NCBI RefSeq assembly: GCF_000003605.2
Contig: NW_003129380.1
Span: forward strand, 17,113-50,827
DNA: 33,715 bases
Reading direction: 5' to 3'
Source of the DNA: Saccoglossus kowalevskii
Lineage: Eukaryota; Hemichordata; Enteropneusta; Harrimaniidae
The first letter of the stretch is position 1. Each line of letters begins with the position of its first letter. Shown piece after piece: positions 10,255 through 20,591 of this stretch. The notes under the pieces are model-generated. The model was not told the origin of the DNA, searched no databases, and was given only the letters and a program-made list of their open reading frames with translations. A program made the position numbers and the translations under genes.

Positions 10255-13104
10255 CTATTTCATGAACTTCGAATTCACAAAAAACACTTCAATGCAGCCT
10301 GAGTGTCTGCCCAGGTCATCGAAATCGAACTGACCACACGAATAGGGAACTTCGTGAACATTCCATAGGTAAAAACCATGATCATTGAAAGCCATTAAAA
10401 TGTTTTTATTTATGTCTTGAAATTTGTGTTCTTGGTCCTCTGGTGCAATTCCAAATATGTGAAACTCGAATGCTAGTTGTTTCACATTATTAAGTGTTCC
10501 AGTTTGCAACATCTGTGGGATTGCGGCGTACTCCGATTTCTCGATGTCAAACTTCAAGTACTCAATGATTCTCTGGAAATAATTGTCACAATAACGACGT
10601 AATTTGTATTTTCAGTGTTAAATATCTAATAGTGAAATTATGTGTGTTATTATATAAGCAGTGCGCGACTAACGTATAGTGACCATTTGTAAATGAATAT
10701 GATTTGGACAGCCGTTATGTGTATATACTTACATCAGTGTGACCATTCTCCTCAAATATTTTATCAAGCGAACGCATTTTCCAATGTTGTTTCTGACCTT
10801 TCACAGTTCTGACAACATCATCTGAGTTATATGCGTCGAGGCCAGTATTGAAGAACCATACTCTTTCAGAATGTTTATGGTCAGGTAAACCTATCCTGGA
10901 ATATACATATGAATCAATAAAATGATTCTTTTTAGGTAAACTTGTTTTGACTGAAATGAATGTTTAGTTTCTGAGCAGAGGGCCGACGAATAATGTGTTT
11001 CATGTGTGACCGTCTGTTCTTTCACACGCATCTTCGGTCAGTTATATTGTATGACGACATGTTAGTTTAGTATAATAATAATGATCAAGAATGAGTATTG
11101 GTACGAGTACATGTTGAACAGCTATTTGTAAACAATAGATAACTTTGGTACTCAAACATCTGTATCTAGAATGAAATATGTACACATACATCAGAAAGCA
11201 TTTGACTTTACTGAAGACCATCCATCATAAATCCTCATTTATTAAATTAAGATTGAGTTCAGTCAAGTAGATACAGCAATGAAAACGTCCAAACTTGGTG
11301 GATACATTATAGAAATTGTGAGATCTTATGGAATTTTATTTCCCAGATCAGAGTCTAATTGCCTAACTGGCGATCATTTTGTTTGAATGAATCTCTGACA
11401 TGACCAATCATGTTCATTCTTTATATATTGTCGCGGAAAGGTGGTTGGCATACCCCTTGAAGGTGACATACTCAAGTGAACTAGCTACCGTAGTTTGATA
11501 TCCATTGTAACTAGGTCATGATGCTTTTCTGAAACTGAATCTTAAAGATTGTAACTTCCTGTCTTGATTAATCGCCTGATGTAATTTATTACTTGACATG
11601 TATATCCTATTTTGGCGGATCAGTGACCCCACTGCCAATCAAATTGCTTTTATTTATATACGACCCAATGGAATCCCCGAACATTTTTGATTTATTTAGC
11701 CTCATTTTGTCTTCAGTCACACCCATAAAAATGCAAATGAATATAAATTGCTATAAATAAATGCTATAAACTGGCACACAAACCAGCACTCCTCGGTAGT
11801 TCTTGTAACTCACCCACAAGACCTCAAGATCAAGCCGACCCCTGAAGAACTAAAGGCCTTGCACTCCACAGAGCTTGGACAAAGAATATAGAAATAACTT
11901 TGGCTCTATACCAAGATAATTGTGCATTGGTTTGAGCAAAACGTTACAATATACATCATAAAAAATGTCACACATATTTAATTTACTTTGTTCGACAACC
12001 CGACTCAAAATGGCCAAATGGTGGTAATTCTTTTGTTTTGTTAAAAATGTATAAACATAAACAGTTACTATTGAGCGGCAGTGGGGATTTTTTTAAATAT
12101 ATAATAATAAATAATTCTCGAATGTGGTGTGCGCTTTCTATTGTGGCTTACATTCTACAGTATTTAGTGAGGGATTACAGGTGGCAGCCGAGCAAGCACC
12201 ATACACAAACTGGTAATATGACTGAGGTTTAGGCTAGAACTGTTCCCTCAAAAAAACTATAACTAATTGCATATTGCCGTTGTTGTGAAAAAGAGGGTGC
12301 AAGATTGTTAATTTATGTATGAGAAATTCCAGAGTGTTTCCGTCTCCCACCAACGCTATTCCATACTTACGATGGGTCATGTGAATACACGTTACATCCA
12401 GACTTTGACATCTCCTCGTCGAAGGTCCAGTCTGTTCTGATTCTAATAAATACATAGATAAGTATGAGTGTTATTAGTTTTAAAGATGCTAATGTAATTT
12501 GCTTTAGCAAACATTTCACAAACGTCTCTTTCTTCTGATTGCTGGTTATACATACTTTATATTACATACATTGGCACAGTCAGTAAACTAATTTAAAAAC
12601 TATGAGGTTATTGTCATGACATAGATATGACTGTATCGTTTTCATTATGTCAATATGTAACGTTACATAAATCGAAACAGTTCTAACGTCATTTTGTACT
12701 GACAGTTTGTTTCAAGTCTGAGAGGTATTTGGTAACAAATGCAATTTTTGGTTTGGCGGGGTATTTTACATTGTACATATGATAAAAAAGATGTGTTTCA
12801 AATATATAGGACGTTAGTAATCATACCCAAAAGAATACACAACACAGTCGTCGAAATTTGGCTTAATCTTATCATCAAAACACACAAACCACCCGCCATC
12901 TTCAGGTAGTTGAGTTCCAACTCGCCGAAAATTGTTGCAGTAAAAACGTGGCTTTTGGAAAACATTCAAATTATATATGAAACGTAGAAATTCTTTTCCT
13001 GCATCTGGTGCCGAGTTGTGTACATGCAGCGTAGCTGATGGTTTTTCCTCCGATACGTTACTTTGTTTCTTCAAGACGTTTGTTTCAAATACATGTCTCT
13101 CCAT
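10255..13104 (-). CDS. METTL24-like: METTL24-like methyltransferase, four coding exons
   Basis: Exons on the minus strand are 13104-12827, 12436-12371, 10895-10733 and 10572-10255 (TAG). All junctions fit GT-AG and phases agree (2, 2, 0), giving 825 nt and 274 residues. Exon 1 carries the family signature C-N-F-R-R-V-G, then PEDGGWFVC, then CVVYSFG. Exon 2 continues with TDWTFDEEM and NVYSHDPS, which I read as the SAM-binding loop and the following acidic strand. Exon 3 has HWKMRSLDKIF. Exon 4 opens with IEYLKFDIEKSEYAAIPQML and later has FHIFG and LWNVHEV. This order matches the METTL24/Methyltransf_22 family; the substrate is unknown. The start is uncertain. ATG at 13104 has a perfect ACCATGG context, but CAG at 13110-13108 could instead be a splice acceptor joining an upstream exon. 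Human METTL24 is longer at the N-terminus. No stop or frameshift interrupts the model, so the gene is plausibly functional. Confidence 0.88.
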
Positions 13105-13107
13105 GGT

Positions 13108-14470
13108 CTGTAATGACAAATCATCACTTAAGTGTTATACTCTGATGGACCGCCCAGTATACAGGAATCAGTAACAATATCTCAATTTGATATTGATATC
13201 AATGTCTGCATTGCAAAAATCACGATTTCGTCACAAATAAAGTTGTAATCAACGACTCATAAAGTTCAGTAACCAAACATTTAATCGTGGACAACAGAAA
13301 AAATAAACAAGCAGTCAATTTGATTGAAGGTGCGAAACGGTGGAATCAATTCCCGATTTATATTTATATATGCTACGTTCAACTTTCTTATTATTGATTT
13401 GTCAGATCTATTATAAGCCTCTTGTATTTATATTATTCAGATTGCCGTGGAGTTTTATCATATGCTCTATCTTTCACCTTTACACCAACTATATAGCACT
13501 TTGGACCGAATCAAATGTCCATTATATTTTAACAACTCTGAACAAATGGCTAATAAGGTATGTGCTAAAATTAAACCTCATGCTTTATGAATGTTCATGT
13601 CAGACAGCACGATATACACGGAGTATAATAACTATATTTACCGAGGCACCATTTGTTGGTATAGATTTTTTCTCCGGCTGAGTGGCTTCACAATGGCACG
13701 TCACGTTTCTACTTCTGAGATCTATTAATTTGATTGAAAGACTTACTGGTTAGACCTTATTCATCAGCTCCCATTCCTCAGCTCCTAAGATCGAGGTTAT
13801 TTGTTATGTTGGCGATCGCCGCTGTGCCTGCGGAAGTACTATGGGAGATTGCATGATGGGAGTGAAAAGCCTTTTGATCAGAAAAATAATTTTTCGAAAA
13901 GTGAAAACTAGAGTGACTGTGAAAGGTTGGTTTTAAATATTAAATATCGTGTGAATCTGGATGTAATAATGAAAGAAAATTGAACTGGTATGAAAAGGTA
14001 GTAAATGTATCCAGAATGCAATCCGGGGGTCAAAATACGTCACAATAAATCCAACAAGGCGGTTGCAAATTGTCAACAACTATGGATGCGGTAAAATACT
14101 TGATTTGCAGTTACGTGAATGGCCATGGACAAAATCATGCAAATTCTGTGCTTCAGTTACAGTATTTGCTGCTTTTTTGTGCAATGGAAACTAATACAAG
14201 AAATGCTGCCAAAAGACATGTCCCTCTAGTAAACAAAACAACCTTGGAACGTTTATCTTGAGAAATTGAGAAGACGAAAATATCTTGGGACAGTCGTTGT
14301 AAAATAATAGACATGTTTCTCCAGGTTATCATGGGTATTTTGATTATTTGAAGATGGAAACTGCCACTTTATGGAGAGCCAAGTTCAAAGTCATTGGCCA
14401 CAGTAATGACGTTTTAGTGGGGTGACTCGCTAGAAGTATTCGCCGTGACTCCGGACTTTTCATTCGGGTT
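13108..14470. other. No gene seen upstream of the METTL24-like gene
   Basis: May hold the promoter or first intron of the methyltransferase gene. There is an ACCATGG start context at its edge and a GCGATCGC palindrome near 13813. Frames at 13340-13681 and 14070-14261 (plus) have no recognisable motifs. No tandem repeat or terminal inverted repeat was found. Confidence 0.4.
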
Positions 14471-14633
14471 TATAATAATAATAACTTTATTACGCTCCTA
14501 AAAACCTTCAGAGGGGTTGTGTATGGTAAGGAATGTAAATACACAGAAATACAAAAAACATAAAATTTAAAAAAGAGAAAATAAAATAAAATGTTAGTCA
14601 AAAACAAGAAGAAATTAATTACTTTCTGTGGTT

Positions 14634-17600
14634 TTAAAAATTGTGCTCTTCAATTATTTTGATAATCTTTTTAAATATGGAATTCACATCCATTGTGTAA
14701 ATATTTATTGAACACTCGTCAAACATTTTTTTTATTTGTTCTATATGGCCAGTACAAAATAGCAGGAAATGTTTTTCATCTCCTAATACTTCAGTGTTAC
14801 ACTTTTTACAATGTGTATTTTCTAATTTTATTTTGGGCTTTGTTCTTCTACCTAATTCTATTTCTAAGTTGTGGTCACTTAGACGGAATTTTGAAAGCAT
14901 TTTCCTGAGGCGGGAATTTGAAATGTTTTGCAAATAATTTTCCATATTATAACTTACTTATAACTTTTCCATATTATAACTTACATAGATGAGTTGCTTT
15001 TAAATTTTCCATTTGGAGTATATATTGCCCCTAAATAGCAAAACTCACTAACAGCTGTTATGTCTTGGTTGCTGATTTAAAAAATCATGTTTTTAATCAG
15101 TCTGTTACTGCAATTAAATACATAACCATAACTATAAATTGCTTAATTCCGCAGGTGGACTGAAATCCGTCAGTTATACCCTTTGGCAATATAGCTTTAT
15201 ATTTAATATCCTTATACATATATTTGATTATTTCATAAAAGCCAATGCCAATGTTTTTGTAACTTGCTGTCGAAAGATTTTCTAAACTCAACAAAACAAG
15301 TGTATAAGCAATTGTCAGAACTGCTGCTTTATTTTTATTATAAATTGTTTTTTCAACTGCTGTTTTTAAAAGGAAAATTAAAATTGCAAAGGAAATTTGT
15401 CGCCTGATTTGTGTGGTGGAACAAGAATTGTAGATTTCCAGATTGCAGGAAATTTTCAACTGTCTAGAATACTTTTGAAAAGTTTCTGTAAACATCTCAT
15501 CATTAACTTATTTTTGGTTTTCAACATTTCATTGGCAATGCTGTCATCAGCAGCTGACTTATATTATTTTTTAGTTTGCTGTCATGAATTTGTTTTTGCG
15601 TATCTGTTAACCGACTTAATTAGCTGATTATTAGCGAATTGCTGTGTTATGTCTGTCATCGTTTAGGTCTATTTGAAGTTTTGGACGGAACTTGGCTCAG
15701 TGGTTTGGAACTAATTACAAGATACCGTCGCTATTCTGACATCCGTAGTTATTAATGTAGTGAACGATTAATCAAAAGATATGACGTATTCAGTACTTAG
15801 TTTGATTGGCTTTATGATTGAAGGTTACGCCCTAGAGTCTTTTTACTGTTTTGTAATTGGTTAGAGTTTTGGAAATGAATAAAGAGAGTTTGAGTTGGTC
15901 TTGGCGAATACTCCACGATAGACGCAGTCGAGTGCAGTCCTGGGCAGTCGAGTCCAGTCCGAGAGAGTCCAGTCCAGGGGCGAGCCTTGAGGCAGTCCAG
16001 TCTTGGTCTTGGGGATTTTTTCCCCAGGGCGCTGTGTCTGATAGAGTGCTCGATTGACCGACTAAGACGAGAGCTGAAACGTATTTCGTTGTGTGTGTCT
16101 TATTTGACTGTAAAGTTAAAGTGACTTTCCCGATCCCGTACCTCAAGGGGACGAGATAGAGAGACGAGACGAGATTCCCCCCTGACAAGTGTGGAGAACC
16201 CCCGAGAGAAAAGAATTTTACCCCTGATATTGCTAACAGCGCTAAGAATTTCTTCCTATGTGATATTTGAGTTTAGATATTGGTTAGGAACTTGTTGCAT
16301 TTCGTTTTCTATAAGATTATTGTTTAACTCATGATTGTTATTGTTTGTTTTATTAAATGATCAATCCATTTTTTTTCCTGATATTGTTGTGTCTTGACTT
16401 TTGGTCTTTTGATTACGTAGGATTTTCAGCACAGATCAGTACTCATTTTGGTTGGCACTGTCCATATATTCAAGTTTGGACACGAACATGTTTTTATATT
16501 CTCTTTTTTTATATTTTATTAGTTTTGCATAATGCTTTTTAAGAGTATATTGGTGATATACGGGTTGGTTGGTTGATTTGTTAGCAACTTAGAGGTACTA
16601 ATTAATTCCCTTTTACTGCAGAACACGACTTATCAAACCATTGTTGTTTTGGAAGTTCATATTTTATTGTTCTTTTATTGGTTAATTTTTAAGGCAGTTA
16701 TCCGCTGCATCAATTGATATTTTGTTGAACTGATCTGTTGGTTCATTGACATCACTGTCTATGAAATCATTGACCGGGTAGTTTTTGAACATTGTTTCAA
16801 AATTTGAGTTTTGTAACATGACTTTGTATTTTTGCTTTGCCTCAACGTCCCAAATAATTTTTTTACAGCGCGGTTTCAATTTATCCAAAAGATTTGTGTT
16901 CTTGGTGTGATTGTAATTTACAGTCAGTGAGAAACCAATAGGAAATGATCTGACAAGTAATTAATATCATGAATTTTAAGATATTATATATGTCTATGTA
17001 AATCCTGTGTGATAATGCAGTACTTCAACTGTACTTGAACCAGCCGGATTATGACAGGTAAAGTTGCCATTTAAATCACCTATATTCCTACTATTTGCTA
17101 TTAAAAGATTATTTATAATTCAAAGTTCGACTAATTGTTTGCCAAACTTATTGTTAGTTTTATCTTGGGTGTGCTTTTTCAAAATTTTCTAAATTATTTG
17201 GAATGTGTACATGAATGTTATCTTCAAATGCAATGTAATCAATTATATTTCCAATGCGACTATTGAAATCACCTGTTATAATTACCTGGCTCTGATTGGA
17301 AAAAAAATGTTATTTCTTTTTCTAAAATGCCAAAGTAGTCAACATCTATGTATATACAACCCAAAGAAATATCATTTTCTAATGAGAACAATTCCTTGTC
17401 CAATTTACACCAAAGGAAGTCATTAATTTCAGATGTTATTTCACTCAGCCCTCCCCTCAACCCTGATTTAAACAAAATTGCCACTCCCCATAGTTCCTTC
17501 TACTTCTAGCTGATTTGCATTTTCTGTCTCTTTTAAAATAACTATAACTATCTAATACATCTAATGAACTACTACCTAGAATACCTAACCAAATCTCTTG

Positions 17601-17753
17601 TAAGCATGAAATATCAAATTTCTCTAAAATAGAAATATAGTCAGACTCTACACACGTGGCACCATGGCCGTGAATGTTCCAACTACCTACATTAAGATTA
17701 GTCTGCCTAATACTGTTGACAGTTGTTCTTTTCATCATTATTCTATTCTCCAC
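14634..17753 (-). pseudogene. LINE ORF2 pseudogene (AP endonuclease + reverse transcriptase)
   Basis: The endonuclease starts near 17753 with LNVGSWNIHGHG, DISCLQEIWLG (catalytic Glu box) and, after a frameshift, TGDFNSRIG near 17260 (catalytic Asp-Asn box). GDLNGNFTCHNPAGSSTVE follows near 17050, where the 'SxVDY' block is expected. A linker at 16888-16430 contains LKPRCKKIIWD and KKREYKNMFVSKLEY. The RT fingers are at 15540-15097 with NEMLKTKNKLMMRCLQKLF and GIGFYEIIKYMYKDIKY, followed by QSTCGIKQ. The C-terminal part (14945-14634) has RLRKMLSKFRLSDHNLEIE and a CKKC-x(11)-HFLLFC zinc-knuckle-like end. The YxDD-containing palm between 15097 and 14945 is missing, so there is an internal deletion besides many stops. 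The protein would cut target DNA and copy the element's own RNA. Confidence 0.85.
15640..16245 (+). mobile_element. Foreign segment inside LINE ORF2, LTR-like (uncertain)
   Basis: Recognisable ORF2 sequence stops near 15600 and resumes near 16400, and the DNA between has a different character. On the plus strand it shows inverted CCAAT words (GATTGGC near 15806, AATTGG near 15855), AATAAA at 15878-15883, a run of CAGTCC/GAGTCC words (about 15926-16005), then a GC-rich GACGAGA stretch and GTGGAGAACCCCCGAGAG near 16190. This order resembles a solo LTR with polyadenylation signal and R/U5 region. I could not fix TG...CA ends, and the only candidate duplication is GAATT at both edges, so the class is tentative and the boundaries are approximate. 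Confidence 0.35.
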
Positions 17754-17828
17754 GATACGGGGTTGTTTTTCAATGAAATGAAATTATATCAAAAAAGCTA
17801 AGAAGTTAAATATTAGTAGTTATAGTAG

Positions 17829-19581
17829 TCATGGTTTATGGTTGTAGCTATTGTTTGTCTGCCACTTTGAACGTTGACTGTATTTGTTGCCTGTGTGGTG
17901 ATAGTTCCTGTTTGCATGGTCATCTTCATAACCTGCACTGTGATATTCATATTGATTAGTAGCTGCAGGACTGTAGTAAGAATCATGATGGTCATTATTA
18001 TATCGTCGATGTGAATGATGTTTCTGGGAATTATCATAGTAATATGCATTGTCGTAATGGTTATTATGGTCATAGTAGTTTTCACGATTGTTGTATCTGC
18101 TATAGTACTGACTGAAATGATTGTATTGTTCATCACGGTGATTTTGGTTTCTGGAATTATTATCCAATCTGAACTTGGATGATAAGACTTGTGTTTGTCT
18201 GATTTGTGGTACTGCTGTTGATCATGACTACCAGAATTTCTCCTTTTCTGGTAATGAGAGTGAGTATTCCTCTGAACATGAGCAGTTGTGTGTTTGATGT
18301 CAGCTACTAGTAGACTGGTGCCTCTAATGTTAATATGGATTCCATCACTGGAATACATATTTTTAGCACTGCTTTGCTTTCTATGTTCCACAAATAAACA
18401 GTTTATAGTGTTATTGTTTTTAAGTCTGGTTAAATTGTTTATATCATCTATCACTATCTTGAACTGTGGTAGAATACATGGTTGATGTGCGAATTTTCTT
18501 CACCTTTTTATATTTATACATGTGATTAGTGTTGTTTTGTCATGGAATCTCCAATATTTAATATGTCAACACCCTCTAAATTATGATGCATATGTTGTTT
18601 CATGTTATCAAACTTGGCCTCTTTATTTTGTTTGTCCTCGATAACAATTGGTTCTGAAGTAGTAGGGACAAAATGTTTTATTTCAGCTTGTAGGTCAGTA
18701 AAGGAAGTGTTTTCGTCACTAGCACTCTGTAAGCAGGATTACCGATTTCGAGTTTCAATTGGCTATGTTTGAATATTCTTAATATCCTATTTTACCTTAT
18801 CCATTTCTTGCTTCCATTCCTTAGAAAGTGCAACTTGTCGACTTTTTGCTTCTATTTCCAATCCAGTTTGAGCTTTCACTAGATCGTCACGCCACTTTTC
18901 ACTAATATTAAGAAATTGTTGTTTAAGCTCCTTAAATCTCTGTCGCCATGGCTCTGTTTTTGACTCTGAGTGTGCTTATCTCTGTTTGTTTTCCTTAACC
19001 TTTGTTACGTTCTGGAATTTCTCGAAATCGCTGATTTTTGCTTTAGATTAAGCTCCAACTCGGCAAATCTATTTGATAAAGTGGTGTGTTTATCCTCAAT
19101 ACTGTGGATCAAACTGTGGATTTCAAACTGTGACATTTCTTGATTCCTTCGATGAGAAATGAGAGTACTTGTCGCCCTGTTCACTGTTTCCGTCTTTTCA
19201 AGATGGCGGCTTGTTGTTTATCTACTGCAAGTAGTCGATTGTTGGTAGTTAGTTGTCTTTGGCGTGATTTTTGTTGTCTTCATAACCACATTCATTATTA
19301 TTATTATTATTATTATTTAAATTCAATAGCGACTTGATCATGGTGATAGAATTGTCTTCATCGGATTTTACGTAACTTAAGTTTGACGTGATTTCCGCTC
19401 TGTTCCCATTAATGATGCCATCGTTGTCTGTTCCGTACATTTGAATATACTGTTTTGCGTCTTCTAAAGTATCGTAGCCCTTAAAACAGTTGCCTAGATA
19501 ACCATTCGCCAGTCGATGACATTCTTTCTAAGTAGTCATGATCCCCGTCTTCTGTTCAATTACAACTGCAAAGAACTTCAT
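17829..19581 (-). pseudogene. LINE ORF1 pseudogene: RNase H1 hybrid-binding domain, coiled coil, SGNH esterase remnant, YHN-rich tail
   Basis: ATG at 19581 opens MKFFAVVIEQKTGIMTT, an in-frame TAG, then KECHRLANGYLGNCFKGYDT and LEDAKQYI. This is the RNase H1 N-terminal hybrid-binding fold (Cauli_VI/viroplasmin family), with a stop at the position normally held by Trp. A poly-Asn run follows (about 19292-19315). Frames at about 19140-18780 give charged, heptad-like stretches such as LIHSIEDKHTTLSNRFAELE and WRDDLVKAQTGLEIEAK, consistent with a coiled coil. An SGNH-esterase trace follows: ILNIGDSMTK (GDS at 18552-18544) and SSDGIHINIRGTSLL (DxxH at 18346-18335). They are only about 70 codons apart, so the middle of the esterase is probably deleted. 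The tail (18260-17829) is rich in Tyr, His and Asn. Frameshifts and stops are throughout. ORF1 proteins of this group are thought to bind element RNA and lipid or protein surfaces. Confidence 0.75.
19438..19581 (-). other. RNase H1 N-terminal (hybrid-binding/viroplasmin) domain
   Basis: About 48 residues match the family pattern K-F-A-V, T-G-I-T-T-(W)-E-C, N-G-Y-G-F-K-G-Y, T-L-E-A-Y in order and spacing. In cellular RNase H1 this domain grips RNA/DNA hybrids. Here it heads a retrotransposon ORF1 rather than an RNase H catalytic domain: none of the expected downstream catalytic residues are visible. One TAG interrupts it. Confidence 0.8.
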
Positions 19582-19700
19582 TATCTTCCCTTTCGACCAT
19601 TTATATGTCGGCACATAATTGATGCAACTCGTTGGAGATGTAAGCAAAACGTTTGGTTCTGTTGTTCCGTACAGATCTCCCAGTCATGACTAACGTTCTC

Positions 19701-20136
19701 CGAGCTTTTTTTATATGTTTAGTGGTTGATCTACGTTGATTTGAAAAAGGTAATGAACCTGCAACCGCCGTATCGATTTGATTTTGAAGAGCTCACTCAC
19801 ACACGTGTTGACAGTACAACGCCATTAGCATTATTTATACAAGACATACACATTACTCTCAAGAAGGTTTAATGTCTTGTTTGTATTTACACAATGTGAA
19901 TGAGGGGATTATTGTCAAAATATATACGGGTGCTTGAAATTATACAAAATTCTGTTTCATGTGTTAAAAGAACATTACAATGTTCTAATGAAATTTTTAA
20001 ATATTGGTATCATTCCCAACTGTCACCAAACTATACGTTTTGAAGACTTGTATGCAATTGTAAGATTATATTTCAGTTATACTCGAATTAAATCTCAGCA
20101 CTGTGCCATTTATTAATGTCGTGGTTTTGTTATAAG
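19701..20136. other. No gene seen; possible LINE 5' flank
   Basis: Contains no recognised motif. Part of it may be the 5' untranslated leader of the LINE. A 60-codon plus frame at 19934-20116 is unremarkable. Confidence 0.4.
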
Positions 20137-20591
20137 CAAGTCTCAGAAGTAATGGGGTAGCCAATTTGCAAACTGGCTAGCGAATTGGCTAACTGCCTGG
20201 GTTTTGACTAAAAAGTTGACTTTCGAATCTCGCTGATGCCAACTTGTGGTTGCGTCTACTCTGGTCTATATTGTTTTAGGTGACATAGAATGCTTTCACT
20301 TGGCCTGGTACGTGTTTGGATTCATCTGGACGATTTGCTTTGTTATGTGAGGCGTGATAATGCAAAATTAGTGCGAGTAATTTATAATTTATATAGGGGG
20401 GTAGCCATCTTAAACACGGCTTGAAACCAAATAAAGAGACAAGTTGAGAAACAGTTTCCTACAACTCAGGGAGAAAATAACATTTTCACATCCAAACGAT
20501 CTGTTTTGGGTAACATTGAGTCAAAACCCAAACAGTTAGCCAATTCGCTAGCGACTTTGCAAATTGGCTGCCCCAATACGTCTGAGACTTG
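20137..20591. mobile_element. Foldback/MITE-like element with 73-bp inverted arms
   Basis: The left arm 20137-20209 (starting CAAGTCTCAGAAGTA) and right arm 20519-20591 (ending TCTGAGACTTG) are inverted copies over 73 bp with roughly ten mismatches. Each arm is itself partly self-complementary: TAGCCAATTTGC and GCGAATTGGCTA occur in the same arm around GCTAG. The 309-bp interior is non-coding, with AATAAA and a G run near 20395. Flanks read TTATAAG on the left and TAATAA on the right, compatible with a TA target duplication but not decisive. Non-autonomous; the superfamily is not determined. Confidence 0.85.

Larger units (their letters stand above)
14471..19700 (-). mobile_element. Decayed CR1/L2-like non-LTR retrotransposon, near full length
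   Basis: Read on the minus strand, the element runs from a short leader (5' end uncertain, about 19700) through ORF1 (19581-17829) and ORF2 (17753-14634) to a 3' tail at 14471. There AATAAAG is followed by several TTA units and no long A run. An AP-type endonuclease plus reverse transcriptase in ORF2, and an esterase-type ORF1, are known hallmarks of the CR1/L2 group of LINEs. Every coding segment carries stops or frameshifts, and ORF2 is split by a foreign segment near 15640-16245, so the copy is dead. The 3' boundary is better supported than the 5' one. I did not identify a target duplication. Confidence 0.85.

Noticed and set aside
15832-16188. 118-codon minus frame
   Set aside because: It lies within the nested LTR-like segment, is dominated by CAGTCC repeats read as protein, and has no family resemblance.
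17813-18454. 213-codon minus frame rich in Thr and Ile
   Set aside because: It starts in the real ORF1 frame (esterase DxxH region), then after a frameshift reads the YHN-rich tail in the wrong frame; not a separate gene.
19249-19581. Host RNase H1 gene
   Set aside because: Only the N-terminal binding domain is present, with a stop, a poly-Asn tail and no catalytic domain; its position upstream of the LINE coding regions fits ORF1 better.
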